Below, in pieces: positions 29,398 to 40,327 of a stretch of 59,687 bases of DNA. A program made the position numbers and the translations under genes. Source of the DNA: JABWAM01 sp964653025 (lineage in GTDB: Bacteria; Verrucomicrobiota; Verrucomicrobiia; JABWAM01). Where the stretch lies: contig CAZZBZ010000013.1 of assembly GCA_964653025.1 (NCBI GenBank), forward strand, positions 1 through 59,687, in the 5' to 3' direction. The stretch's first letter is position 1; every line of letters starts with the position of its first letter. Below the pieces are notes generated by a model. That model saw only the letters and a program-made list of their open reading frames with translations. It searched no databases and was not told where the DNA came from.

Positions 29398-30012
29398 ATG
29401 CCCGACAAGGAAAAAACGCCATCCCCCGCCGCTGATGCGACGGCCGCTCCCGCGGAGAAATCCGCGAAGCCGGCAGCCGCCGATCACGAACCCCGCAAGG
29501 CCAAACGCCCCGCCAAGGAAGGCGCAGCAAAGGGGGGTCCCGCCAAGGAGAGTCCCGCAAAGGAGGATCTCGCCAAGATTCAGGAAGGCGCCGATGCGGC
29601 TGCACTCCTCGACCCTCTCGCCGAGCAGCCCAAGCCGAAGATCATCAAGGCCAAGGGCGCCAAGAACATCGCCACCGGCCTCGCTCGCGTCACCGCTACT
29701 TTCAACAACACGATCGTCACCATCACCGACTTGCGCGGTAACGTGATCGCATGGTCCAGCGCCGGTCGCGCCGGCTTCAAGGGTTCCCGAAAGAGCACGG
29801 CTTATGCCGCCCAGATGGCGGCCCAGGATTGTGCTCGCCAGGCGATGTCCCACGGCATGCGTGAGGTCGAGGTGCTCCTGAGCGGCCCGGGCCTCGGCCG
29901 CGAGTCCGCCGTCCGAGCCTTGCAGGCCATCGGCCTCGAGGTGACCTCCATCCGCGACGTCACCCCGATGCCTCATAACGGCTGTCGCCCCCGCAAGGCG
30001 CGCCGCGTTTGA
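29398..30012 (+). CDS. rpsK: 30S ribosomal protein S11 with a ~75-residue N-terminal extension
   Basis: 204 residues against the usual ~125-135. The S11 core begins near residue 82 (AKNIATGLARVTATFNNTIV, GFKGSRKSTAYAAQMAAQDC, VEVLLSGPGLGRESAVRALQ, PMPHNGCRPRKARRV). The extension is Lys/Ala/Pro-rich and repetitive (PAKEGAAKGGPAKESPAKED). The ATG at 29398 is preceded by GAGGAGTTGACC, a reasonable Shine-Dalgarno sequence, and no internal ATG closer to the core stands out, so the extension is probably real. S11 lies on the platform at the E site. Confidence 0.95.
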   Translation: MPDKEKTPSPAADATAAPAEKSAKPAAADHEPRKAKRPAKEGAAKGGPAKESPAKEDLAKIQEGADAAALLDPLAEQPKPKIIKAKGAKNIATGLARVTATFNNTIVTITDLRGNVIAWSSAGRAGFKGSRKSTAYAAQMAAQDCARQAMSHGMREVEVLLSGPGLGRESAVRALQAIGLEVTSIRDVTPMPHNGCRPRKARRV

Positions 30013-30036
30013 TTCACACTCCATCCTCCTCCAATC

Positions 30037-30651
30037 ATGGGTAGATATACCGGTCCGAAACTCAAGGTTTGTCGTCGCCACAACGCGCAGCTCTTTGGTG
30101 CCTCAGGTGCCAAGGTCATGGAGCGCAAGCCCCACCCGCCCGGCATGCACGGCCCCAAGAGCCGCCGCAAAATGTCCGACTACGGGATGGCGCTGTCGGA
30201 GAAGCAAAAGCTTCGCTACATGTATGGTCTTTTCGAACGCCAGTTTCGCCACACGTTCCGCAAGGCCCTCGGCCAACGTGGCGTCACCGGTGAGACCCTC
30301 CTCCAACTGCTCGAGACACGCCTGGACAACGTCGCCTTCCGCCTCGGCTTCGCCACCTCCCGTCCTTTTGCACGGCAGATGGTGGTCCATGGTCATGTGA
30401 AGGTGAATGGGCGCAAGGCGACTTCCCCCTCGTGCAACCTTCGTGTTGGCGACGTGGTCGAGATTGGCGAGAACGCCCGCGCGAAAGTGCTCGCCCAGAA
30501 GAATCTCGAAGCCACGCAGATGACCCCGCCGCCGGACTGGCTGGCGCTGGATCGCGAGGCGGTGCGCGGTGAGGTGAAGCGTATCCCGACACGGGAGGAA
30601 ATCGCCCCGATCGTGAACGAGCGCCTTGTCGTTGAGCTGTACTCGAGATAA
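30037..30651 (+). CDS. rpsD: 30S ribosomal protein S4
   Basis: 204 residues. MGRYTGPKLKVCRRHNAQLF, GMHGPKSRRKMSDYGMALSE, KQKLRYMYGLFERQFRHTFR and the S4 RNA-binding domain RLDNVAFRLGFATSRPFARQ are clear. S4 initiates 30S assembly and, in other bacteria, represses the alpha operon. A 172-nt gap separates it from rpoA. Confidence 0.97.
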   Translation: MGRYTGPKLKVCRRHNAQLFGASGAKVMERKPHPPGMHGPKSRRKMSDYGMALSEKQKLRYMYGLFERQFRHTFRKALGQRGVTGETLLQLLETRLDNVAFRLGFATSRPFARQMVVHGHVKVNGRKATSPSCNLRVGDVVEIGENARAKVLAQKNLEATQMTPPPDWLALDREAVRGEVKRIPTREEIAPIVNERLVVELYSR

Positions 30652-30823
30652 ACCCCTTTGCCGCGTGGCGCAATTCGCCCCCGCTACGCGGCCAGAAACC
30701 AACGCGGGCGCAACGAATACATGAGCCCACCGGGGCATTCCCCTTCGGGCTAGATTAAAATCGTTGGCGTATCCGCCGACGGCCGCTCCGCGGCCGCGGT
30801 AGAGACGCCGCAGGAGACCACAA
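30652..30823 (+). promoter_or_regulatory. 172-nt rpsD-rpoA gap with inverted repeats
   Basis: GCCGCGT and ACGCGGC form a long-loop stem near 30660-30700, and GGCCGC/GCGGCC pair near 30780-30796, just before the rpoA ribosome site (GCAGGAGACC). A TAGATTAAAAT around 30752 could be a weak -10. No ORF or confident promoter is seen. The gap probably allows rpoA to be regulated apart from the r-proteins. Confidence 0.3.
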
Positions 30824-31894
30824 ATGACCATCCAACTTGGGCGCTTCGAAATGCCCGCGCGGTTGACCCGCGACGAGGAATCCGCCACCCCCACCTACGC
30901 GAAGTTTGTCGCCGAGCCCTTCGAGGGAGGATATGGACACACGATCGGCAACGCGCTCCGCCGCGCCCTGCTCTCCTCCATCGAGGGAGCTGCGATCACC
31001 TCGGTGAAGATTGGGCATGCCGCCCACGAGTTCACCTCGATCCCGGGTGTCGTCGAGGATGTCACCGAGATCATCCTGAACCTCAAGAAGGTCCTGCTCA
31101 AGATGCGCGACCGCACTCCGCGCAGCTACCTGATCACCGCGAACAAGGAAGGAAAGCTGACGGCCGGCGACATCGAGACCGACCAGAACCTCGAGGTGGT
31201 GAACGGTAAGCACGTGATTGCCACGCTCGACAAGAAGATGAAGTTCGAGGCCGAGATCGAAGTTCGCGTGGGTCGGGGCTACGCCACTGCCGAGGACAAC
31301 AAGAAGAAGGAGCAGTCCATTGGCGTCATTCCAATTGACTCCATCTTCTCGCCCGTGCGCAAGGTTCGCTATTCCGTCTCGAATACCCGCGTTGGGCAGC
31401 GGACGGACTACGACAAGCTGGATATCGAGGTCTGGACCGACGGTCGCATCACTCCGGAAGAAGCCCTTCTCCACGCCTCGGCGATCCTTCGCCACCACCT
31501 TGATGTTTTCGTCAACTACGACAAGGAGAAGATCGAGTTTGAGGCCGCCAAGCAGGAGATCAACGAGGAGCAGGCCCGCATCCGCAAGCTGCTGAACATG
31601 AGCGTGAACGAGATCGAACTCTCGGTCCGCGCGGCAAACTGCCTCAATAACGCGAACATCCTCACGGTTGGCCAGCTCGCCCAGAAGACCGAGCAGGAGA
31701 TGCTCAAGTATCGTAACTTCGGCAAGAAGTCGCTCAATGAGATCAAGGACAAGCTTGCCCAACTCGGTCTCTCCCTCGGCATGAAGTTTGAGGCGGCCTT
31801 GCTCGAACCCCTCAAGGACGAGCCGCCCCGCGCACCGGTCGAGGTCGAAGTTCCGGCCGAGGTCGAGGTCGAAGCCAAGGAAAAAAAGGATTAA
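30824..31894 (+). CDS. rpoA: RNA polymerase subunit alpha
   Basis: 356 residues. The N-terminal dimerisation domain contains FVAEPFEGGYGHTIGNALRR, ALLSSIEGAAITSVKIGHAA and EFTSIPGVVEDVTEIILNLK. The C-terminal domain has ELSVRAANCLNNANILTVGQ and NFGKKSLNEIKDKLAQLGLS. The tail (VEVPAEVEVEAKEKKD) is slightly longer than usual. Alpha nucleates polymerase assembly and contacts upstream DNA and activators. AGGAG lies before the ATG. Confidence 0.98.
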   Translation: MTIQLGRFEMPARLTRDEESATPTYAKFVAEPFEGGYGHTIGNALRRALLSSIEGAAITSVKIGHAAHEFTSIPGVVEDVTEIILNLKKVLLKMRDRTPRSYLITANKEGKLTAGDIETDQNLEVVNGKHVIATLDKKMKFEAEIEVRVGRGYATAEDNKKKEQSIGVIPIDSIFSPVRKVRYSVSNTRVGQRTDYDKLDIEVWTDGRITPEEALLHASAILRHHLDVFVNYDKEKIEFEAAKQEINEEQARIRKLLNMSVNEIELSVRAANCLNNANILTVGQLAQKTEQEMLKYRNFGKKSLNEIKDKLAQLGLSLGMKFEAALLEPLKDEPPRAPVEVEVPAEVEVEAKEKKD

Positions 31895-31921
31895 TCCTTT
31901 CCCCCTGAAGGGAGCACCACC

Positions 31922-32350
31922 ATGAGACACCGTAACAAGACCCTCAAGCTGGGGCGGACGAAGGCTCACCGTGAGCTCATGCTCGCCAACCTCGTCTGCA
32001 GCCTGATTATCAAGGGACAGATCCGCACCACCCTTCAGAAGGCGCGCGCCGCCAGTGCGATCGCTGAACGGATGATCACCCTCGGGAAGGGGGGCGGGCT
32101 TCACTCCCGCCGCCTCGCCGTTTCCCGCCTTCGCCAGGAGGGGGTCGTGAGGAAGCTGTTCAGCGAGGTTGCCCCGCGTTGCGCCCAGCGCAGCGGGGGA
32201 TACACCCGCATTATCAAACTGGCCACGCGCCGAATCGGCGACGCCGCCAGCATGGCCATCCTCGAGTGGACCGATAACGCCCCCGCGGAAAAACCCGCTG
32301 AGGAGACCAAAGCCCAGCCCGAAAAAGAGCAGCCCTCCAAGGCATCCTGA
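31922..32350 (+). CDS. rplQ: 50S ribosomal protein L17
   Basis: 142 residues. MRHRNKTLKLGRTKAHRELM, LANLVCSLIIKGQIRTTLQK and a TRIIKLATRRIGDAASMAIL-type segment identify L17. A ~20-residue acidic/Lys tail (EETKAQPEKEQPSKAS) is extra. It follows AAGGGAG and closes the superoperon. A stem-loop without a U-tract lies 18 nt downstream. Confidence 0.96.
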   Translation: MRHRNKTLKLGRTKAHRELMLANLVCSLIIKGQIRTTLQKARAASAIAERMITLGKGGGLHSRRLAVSRLRQEGVVRKLFSEVAPRCAQRSGGYTRIIKLATRRIGDAASMAILEWTDNAPAEKPAEETKAQPEKEQPSKAS

Positions 32351-32367
32351 TTTCTTATGCCTGCGTG

Positions 32368-32395
32368 GACGGCGACGGGGCATTCTCTCGCCGTC
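32368..32395 (+). terminator. Stem-loop after rplQ, possible end of the superoperon
   Basis: GACGGCGA at 32368-32375 pairs with TCGCCGTC at 32388-32395 around 12 nt. No U-run follows, so intrinsic termination is doubtful; Rho-dependent termination or 3'-end protection is possible. Confidence 0.3.
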
Positions 32396-32479
32396 TCCGC
32401 CGGGCTGAGAACCCGTCCGTCGGTGGTGCCATGAATCCCTGCGGGCGGTTGGCGCGCTCTTGAGGACTCCGAACGACGC

Positions 32480-33652
32480 ATGATCCTGCGCGCTCGATGG
32501 GTGGTGGATCGTCAGCTTCGCCTGGTCCACGGCGGAAGGGTCTCCCTTCCCGGGAAGACGGGTGTCCTCGATCTTGGGGATTGCGTGCTCATGCCGGGGC
32601 TCGTCAACGCGCACTGCCACCTCGACTACACCGCGATGCGTGGGAAAATCCCGAAGGCCCGGGGATTCGCCCAGTGGATCGAGTCCATCGGTCGTGCGAA
32701 GAGGCAGTGGGGAGCCCGCGACTATCGCGATTCAATCATGACAGGCATGCGCGAGGCCCTGGCGTCGGGAACCACCGCCATGGTGAACTGGATCTGCCTG
32801 CCCGCGGCGTTGCCGTCCCGTGGCGTCCCCCCGATGCGCGTCTGGTGGCTCTGGGAGCAGATCGCCTATCGTCCCGGCTCGGCGCCGGATAAGGCCGGGT
32901 GGTCCGCCTGGCGGCGGCGGGTGCGGGGCAAGGGACGCGCGTGGAAGGCGGGAATCGCACCCCACGCGCCCTACACCTGCACGGGAGAGATCCTGCGTGC
33001 GGCCGCGGCATGGAGCGGGAGTGCGCGGTTTCCATGGAGTATCCATGTGGCCGAGTCCCAGGATGAATGGCGCATGTTCCGCGAGGCGCGCGGAGGTCTC
33101 TTCCACTTCATGAGGGGGATGGGACGCGCGATGACGGACTGCGACGGGAGAACCCCGCTTGCCGCGGCGTGGGACGCCGTCTACGCGTCCAGGGCACCGG
33201 TGCTCCTCGTCCATGCGAACCGGCTTTCGCGAGAGGACCTCGCACGGCTGGGGGCGGCGGTGCATCGCGGGAGGCCGATCGCTGTCGTCCATTGCCCGCG
33301 CTCGACGAAGAGGCTGGGTCATCCCCCGTTCCCGCTTCGTGCGCTCCACGCGGCGGGGGTCCCGGTGGTGCTGGGCACCGATAGCCTGGCCTCGAACAAC
33401 GACCTCTCGATGTTTGCCGAAATGCGCGCCCTCGACGGAGCGCAGACGGGCCTTCGCCCGCATGAAATCCTGGCCATGGCGACCGCGGGGGCGGCGCAGG
33501 CCGTGGGCGCCGGCAAGTCGTGGGGGAGATGGAAGGACTGGATCGCGATCCCTTGTCGTGCAGAACGGGAAGCCGGGGCATGGGAGGCGATCCTCGCCCA
33601 CGAAGGCCCCGTCTCGTGGGCGATGGTGGACGGGAAGGCCGCTCGAATTTAG
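32480..33652 (+). CDS. Amidohydrolase of the MtaD/aminodeoxyfutalosine-deaminase type
   Basis: 390 residues, metal-dependent amidohydrolase fold. The first metal motif is NAHCHLDYTAMRG (His ~45 and ~47). Further ligands lie in IAPHAPYTC, SIHVAESQDEW and LGTDSLASNNDLSMFAEMR. This set is typical of S-adenosylhomocysteine/methylthioadenosine deaminases, chlorohydrolase-like enzymes and the deaminase that acts on aminodeoxyfutalosine in the futalosine menaquinone route. The exact substrate cannot be told from sequence alone. No other mqn genes lie nearby. Its stop codon overlaps that of the convergent lycopene cyclase subunit (33649). Confidence 0.85.
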   Translation: MILRARWVVDRQLRLVHGGRVSLPGKTGVLDLGDCVLMPGLVNAHCHLDYTAMRGKIPKARGFAQWIESIGRAKRQWGARDYRDSIMTGMREALASGTTAMVNWICLPAALPSRGVPPMRVWWLWEQIAYRPGSAPDKAGWSAWRRRVRGKGRAWKAGIAPHAPYTCTGEILRAAAAWSGSARFPWSIHVAESQDEWRMFREARGGLFHFMRGMGRAMTDCDGRTPLAAAWDAVYASRAPVLLVHANRLSREDLARLGAAVHRGRPIAVVHCPRSTKRLGHPPFPLRALHAAGVPVVLGTDSLASNNDLSMFAEMRALDGAQTGLRPHEILAMATAGAAQAVGAGKSWGRWKDWIAIPCRAEREAGAWEAILAHEGPVSWAMVDGKAARI

Positions 33653-33963
33653 CGTCGATATTTTGCGGGAAGGAACAACACGAATCCCTGCGCGACGAGC
33701 AGGGAGGTGAGGACGAAGAAGAGAAACTCCTCCGCCGGCACCCAAGGTCCGATGCGCCAGCCGAGGCACTGCACCGGGTCGAAAAACCAGATGCCCGCCC
33801 GGATCGCGAATGAGTCGGCCAGAGTGAGCCAGACCGTGGTAATCACGACCGGACCGAGAATGGCCCGACGGTTGGCCCAGAGAACGCGCGGGGCGGCCGC
33901 CCACTGGAGGAGGACGGCGGGTCCCATCCAGAGGAGGAGATGCACCAGGTAAGCCGTCTTCAT
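33649..33963 (-). CDS. Lycopene cyclase domain protein, second subunit (CrtYd-like)
   Basis: 104 residues, three predicted membrane spans. The start is at MKTAYLVHLLLWMGPAV because that ATG overlaps the stop of the upstream partner (ATGA); the longer frame to 33999 is discounted. LADSFAIRAGIWFFDP followed by WVPAEEFLFFVLTSLLVAQG is the lycopene-cyclase domain signature, with the conserved Pro-x-Glu-Glu. Such small paired proteins form the heterodimeric cyclase of actinobacteria and relatives, closing the ionone or epsilon rings of lycopene-type carotenoids in the membrane. No other carotenoid genes lie in the window. Confidence 0.85.
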   Translation of the reverse strand: MKTAYLVHLLLWMGPAVLLQWAAAPRVLWANRRAILGPVVITTVWLTLADSFAIRAGIWFFDPVQCLGWRIGPWVPAEEFLFFVLTSLLVAQGFVLFLPAKYRR

Positions 33964-34268
33964 TTGCCGCGGGGGATGGACGGCAGGTACAGGATGCACA
34001 GGAGACCCACGAGGAGGGTCTCAAAGACGAAAAAGGCAATCTCCTCCACCGGAAGGAGCCAGATGCGGACAAGCACCTTCGCCTCGTCAAACCCCCAGAT
34101 TCCCCGGGCCACGGCGGCGTGGTCCCAGGGCAGAGCAAAAGCCACCGCGATGAAGGCGACGAGGCCGAGGCAGGCGAGGTGCGCGGCCCGGATCCTGTGG
34201 CGAACCATCACCGCCAGGAGCGCGATCGGTGGAAGGATGAACAGGAAGTGAAACTGCAGGTAGGTCAC
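33960..34268 (-). CDS. Lycopene cyclase domain protein, first subunit (CrtYc-like)
   Basis: 102 residues from a GTG codon (MTYLQFHFLFILPPIALLAV), three membrane spans. PWDHAAVARGIWGFDEAKVL and LPVEEIAFFVFETLLVGL match the first half of the heterodimeric cyclase, including the Pro-x-Glu-Glu motif repeated in its partner. A 4-nt overlap couples it to the CrtYd-like gene, ensuring equal synthesis. Its leader (34269-34310) resembles the CT/TTCGA-rich tracts seen elsewhere in the window. Mature function needs both subunits. Confidence 0.85.
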   Translation of the reverse strand: MTYLQFHFLFILPPIALLAVMVRHRIRAAHLACLGLVAFIAVAFALPWDHAAVARGIWGFDEAKVLVRIWLLPVEEIAFFVFETLLVGLLCILYLPSIPRGK

Positions 34269-34310
34269 TTCGGTATTCGAACTTCCAGCTTCGAGATTCC
34301 GCCTTCTTCT

Positions 34311-35504
34311 TTACGCCTTCGCGAGCATGTCGAGGAGTTCCTTGTTCGACTTCGTCTTGCTCATGGCGCGGATGATGCTCTCGGTGGCCTCGATGGGGTT
34401 GCGGCCTGTGAGTTCGCGGCGGAGGAGGTGGACCTTGGCGAGCACATCGGCGGGGAGGAGTTTTTCCTCTTTGCGGGTGCCGGACTTGTAGAGGTCAATG
34501 GCGGGGAAGACGCGTCGCTCGGCCATGCTGCGGTCGAGGACGAGCTCCATGTTGCCGGTGCCCTTGAACTCCTGGAAGATGAGCTCGTCCATCCTGGAAC
34601 CCGTGTCCACGAGGATGGTGGCAAGGATGGTGAGGCTGCCGCCCTCCTCGGTGTTGCGCGCGGCGGCAAAGATCTTTCGAGGGGTCTCCATCGCGCGGGC
34701 ATCGATGCCGCCCGACATCGTGCGCCCGCTGTTGCTCATGTAGTTGTTGAAGGCGCGGGCCATGCGAGTGAGCGAGTCCATGAGGATGACCACGTCCTTG
34801 CCGAACTCCACCTTGCGCTTGGCGATCTCGCTGACGATCTTGGGGATGCGGACGTGGTTTTTGAGATCCTCGTCGTTGGAGGAGGCGAAGATCTGGCCCT
34901 TGGTGGAGCGCTGGAAGTCGGTGACTTCCTCGGGGCGCTCATCCACGAGCATAATCATGAGGTCCACCTCGGGGTGATTCGCGCTGATGGCGTTGGCAAT
35001 CTGCTTGAGGAGCATGGTCTTGCCCGCGCGGGGAGGGGAAACAATGAGGCCGCGCGTGCCCTTGCCGACCGGGCAGAAGAGGTCGAGGGCGCGAGTGGAG
35101 ATGCTGGCGGCGTCGGTCTCGAGGTGGAACGGCTCGATCGGATCGATGACCGTGAGTTCGGCGAAGGGGGTGGTCTTCTTGAACTTCTCCACCTTCTGGC
35201 CGTTGATCTTGCTGATATTGAGGACCTCGTGGCCGCCGCGGTTGGTGGGGACCATGTCGCCCTCGATGAGCAATCCCTCGCGCAGGCCGAGATCGCGCAC
35301 CACGTTGGGGTTGACGAAAACATCGTCGCGCGACGGCTGGTAGCCCTTGTCCTGCTGGCGGAGGAAGCCGAAGCCCTTATCGGAAAGCTCCAAGATCCCC
35401 TTGGTGGCGGGGTACTCCTTCTTCGGTGACGGTACCGGTGCTGGTGCTGGTGCCGGCGCAGCGGTTTCCTTCTTCTCGTTCGACGGCGTTGCCTCGTTGT
35501 CCAT
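34311..35504 (-). CDS. rho: Transcription termination factor Rho
   Basis: 397 residues with the start at MDNEATPSNEKKETAAP; the upstream in-frame extension (to 35591) is not Rho-like. A Pro/Ala-rich linker precedes the RNA-binding cold-shock-like domain (GILELSDKGFGFLRQQDKGY). The Walker A is VSPPRAGKTMLLKQIANAI, Walker B is DLMIMLVDERPEEVTDF, and the Q-loop region is KDVVILMDSLTRMARAFNNY. Rho is a hexameric RNA translocase ending transcription. A ~207-nt leader follows the predicted promoter. Confidence 0.96.
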   Translation of the reverse strand: MDNEATPSNEKKETAAPAPAPAPVPSPKKEYPATKGILELSDKGFGFLRQQDKGYQPSRDDVFVNPNVVRDLGLREGLLIEGDMVPTNRGGHEVLNISKINGQKVEKFKKTTPFAELTVIDPIEPFHLETDAASISTRALDLFCPVGKGTRGLIVSPPRAGKTMLLKQIANAISANHPEVDLMIMLVDERPEEVTDFQRSTKGQIFASSNDEDLKNHVRIPKIVSEIAKRKVEFGKDVVILMDSLTRMARAFNNYMSNSGRTMSGGIDARAMETPRKIFAAARNTEEGGSLTILATILVDTGSRMDELIFQEFKGTGNMELVLDRSMAERRVFPAIDLYKSGTRKEEKLLPADVLAKVHLLRRELTGRNPIEATESIIRAMSKTKSNKELLDMLAKA

Positions 35505-35717
35505 GGTCAGGTGGGGTGATGTAGTGGGCTGCCTCGGCCACCGGGCTTTCGGCGTGGGCACGAACTTCGCGCCGCACGGCTTTAAAACCAACCCTCGCGC
35601 TATCCGGAGACCCTACTGTCAGAACGCGGTCTCGCGAAGATCCACAGGCGCTCGGGGTGATGAGACTTCGGCAAACCACTCGCGGCGCAACGGGCATCCG
35701 GCTTCAGCGACGGGTGC

Positions 35718-35746
35718 AATGTAGGGGGGATTCCCGCTGGCGGCAA
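35718..35746 (-). promoter_or_regulatory. Candidate sigma-70-type promoter of rho
   Basis: On the minus strand, TTGCCG (35746-35741) and TACATT (35723-35718) are spaced by 17 nt. Each matches consensus at 4 of 6 positions. The predicted start near 35711 gives a leader of about 207 nt before the rho ATG. Confidence 0.4.
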
Positions 35747-35778
35747 GCGAAAAGAATCGCCAAATTGCAAGAGGGTGC

Positions 35779-35798
35779 GCGACCAAAATGATGGTCGC
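35779..35798 (-). terminator. Small hairpin downstream of the aminotransferase
   Basis: GCGACCA (35779-35785) and TGGTCGC (35792-35798) form a perfect 7-bp stem with a 6-nt loop. No U-tract follows on the minus strand, so it is at best a weak or Rho-assisted terminator. Confidence 0.3.
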
Positions 35799-35824
35799 AA
35801 AATTGTCGGTGCTCGATATGCCTT

Positions 35825-35895
35825 TCGGCGCGAGCCGCGCCTCCCACAGACGGAAAGAGGTTTTTGTTCTTTGTGGGAGGCGCGGCTCGCGCCGA
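35825..35895. repeat. REPIN-like element: perfect 24-bp inverted repeat
   Basis: The arms at 35825-35848 and 35872-35895 are exact reverse complements, separated by 23 nt. Each arm contains GGCGCGAGCCGCGCCTCCCA or its complement, itself partly palindromic. GC-rich palindromes of this kind (TGTGGGAGGCGCGGCTCGCG) resemble dispersed REP units in other bacteria. It lies 27 nt after the aminotransferase stop. Possible roles are mRNA 3' stabilisation or a non-autonomous REP doublet. Confidence 0.75.
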
Positions 35896-35921
35896 TTCTG
35901 CTCTGACGGAATCCTTGACGC

Positions 35922-37307
35922 TCAGGCCTTGGGGGCCAGCACGGCGCGGAAAGCCTCGTCGAGCACGGTGAGGCTCTCGTCGAGCGCCTCGCGGGTGATC
36001 GTGAGGGGCGGGGAGATCTTCACCGAGGCACCGCCGAAGCCGACCGGGGAGAACATGAGGACGCCGCGCTCGTAGCAGGCTTCCACGATTTTCCAGGCGG
36101 TGTCCGCGTCGGGCTCCTCTGAGCCGGGCTTGACCATATGGAGCGCGGCAACGAGACCCTTGCCGTGGACCGCACCGATGGATTTCGGGTATTTCTTCTG
36201 GATCTCAAGGAGGCGGGGGAGGAGCACCTCGCCGAGGCGGGCGGAGTTCTCCACCGCCTTCTCGCGGTCGAGCACTTCGAGGTTGGCGATGGTGGCCGCG
36301 CAGCAGATGGGGTTGCAGGAGTGGGTCGAGGTCATCGAGCCCGGGGCGTAGAGGTCGAGGACCTCGTGGTTTGCGAACACGGCGGAGAGGGGGAGGGAGC
36401 CGCTGATGCCCTTGCCGCAGCAGACGATGTCGGCCTTCACCCCGTAGTGCTCGAAGCCCCAGTACTTGCCCGTGCGTCCGAAGCCGGCCTGCACCTCGTC
36501 GAAAACGAGGAGGGCGGATTGTTCGTCGCACCATGCGCGGAGCGCCTTGATGTAGGCCCCGTCGGCGAAGCTCGCGTTGCCGCCCTGGTAGGTCTCGAGG
36601 ATGACGCCGCAGACGTCGGCGGGCTTCACCCCGGCCTTCTCGAGGGTGCTCTTGAAGAGGCCGAAGCTCACGTCCTTGCAGCGGAAGCCGTCGGGGAAGG
36701 GGACCTGGACCATGCCGGGGTCCTGGTGGCCGATCCAGTTCTTGAGGGAGGGGATGCCGCCGATCATCTGGGAGCCGAGCGTGCGGCCGTGGAACGCGTT
36801 CACGAAGCTGACGACGACCCTTTTCGAGGGGGCGATCTTCTGGCCGCGGGTGCGGCAGAGCTTGATCGCGCACTCGAGCGTCTCCGACCCTGTGGAGAGG
36901 ATGAAGACCTTGTCGAGGTTCTTCGGGGCGCGCTCGACGAGCATGCGCGCGAGCTTTCCGCGCAGGGCGTGGGGAAAGAGGTAGTTCGTCAGGAGCCCGC
37001 TCTTCGCCTGGGTCACGATGGCGTCGATGATCTCCTTGCGTCCGTGGCCGGCGTTGGTGATGAGGACGCCGCTCGACCAGTCGATCCAGCGGTTGCCCCA
37101 GTGGTCGTGGACGGTGAAGTTCTCGCCGTTCTTCCAGACGACGGGGGGCAGCCCGCTCATGGACTGCGGCTCGTACTTGCGCATCTCCTCGAGGATCGGG
37201 AGCGATTCCGGCACCGGGAGCTGGGTCTTGATCGTGCGGTATTTCGTGCTGACGGGGGCGACGGTCTTCGGCGTGAGCGGGAAGGAAGGCATGGGGAGGG
37301 GAGCCAT
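35922..37307 (-). CDS. Class-III PLP-dependent aminotransferase (GABA/ornithine-type)
   Basis: 461 residues from MAPLPMPSFPLTPKTVAP; ATGs at 37325 and 37292 are alternatives. The PLP phosphate-cup segment is ILSTGSETLECAIKLCR, the aromatic region AFHGRTLGSQMIGG, the Asp of LVFDEVQAGFGRTGKYWGFE and the Schiff-base Lys in VCCGKGISGSLPLSAVFAN. GSMTSTHSCNPICCAA is typical of the 4-aminobutyrate/acetylornithine subgroup. The N terminus is longer than in GabT. Substrate is not assignable; omega-amino acids such as GABA, ornithine or beta-alanine are the family range. A strong promoter lies 66 nt upstream, so it is transcribed apart from leuS. Confidence 0.9.
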   Translation of the reverse strand: MAPLPMPSFPLTPKTVAPVSTKYRTIKTQLPVPESLPILEEMRKYEPQSMSGLPPVVWKNGENFTVHDHWGNRWIDWSSGVLITNAGHGRKEIIDAIVTQAKSGLLTNYLFPHALRGKLARMLVERAPKNLDKVFILSTGSETLECAIKLCRTRGQKIAPSKRVVVSFVNAFHGRTLGSQMIGGIPSLKNWIGHQDPGMVQVPFPDGFRCKDVSFGLFKSTLEKAGVKPADVCGVILETYQGGNASFADGAYIKALRAWCDEQSALLVFDEVQAGFGRTGKYWGFEHYGVKADIVCCGKGISGSLPLSAVFANHEVLDLYAPGSMTSTHSCNPICCAATIANLEVLDREKAVENSARLGEVLLPRLLEIQKKYPKSIGAVHGKGLVAALHMVKPGSEEPDADTAWKIVEACYERGVLMFSPVGFGGASVKISPPLTITREALDESLTVLDEAFRAVLAPKA

Positions 37308-37372
37308 GTAAAACGGCCAATACAAAATGGTCGATACAGAGCGGAGAGGGTTTAGGTTTGACTGTTAGGAGC

Positions 37373-37401
37373 ATGCTACTAGGTAACAGCATAGGTGTCA
37401 A
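37373..37401 (-). promoter_or_regulatory. Sigma-70-type promoter of the aminotransferase gene
   Basis: On the minus strand, TTGACA (37401-37396, perfect) is followed after exactly 17 nt by TAGCAT (37378-37373, 4 of 6). Predicted transcription starts near 37366, about 60 nt before the ATG. The 37402-37489 stretch between this and the leuS stop contains nothing recognised. Confidence 0.6.
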
Positions 37402-37489
37402 CGAGGAACTGGATCTCCGAAGGGGCCATCGAGTGCGCGCCGCTTCTCCTTGTTGACCTCCACTTGTCCCCAGTTCTTACGTTAATGGA

Positions 37490-40327
<2,838 letters not shown>

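Larger units (their letters stand above)
35505..35921. other. 417-nt gap between the aminotransferase and rho
   Basis: No credible gene lies here. In minus-strand order the gap holds a REPIN-like inverted repeat (35825-35895), a small hairpin (35779-35798), a candidate rho promoter (35718-35746) and the long rho leader (35505 to ~35711). Confidence 0.7.
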
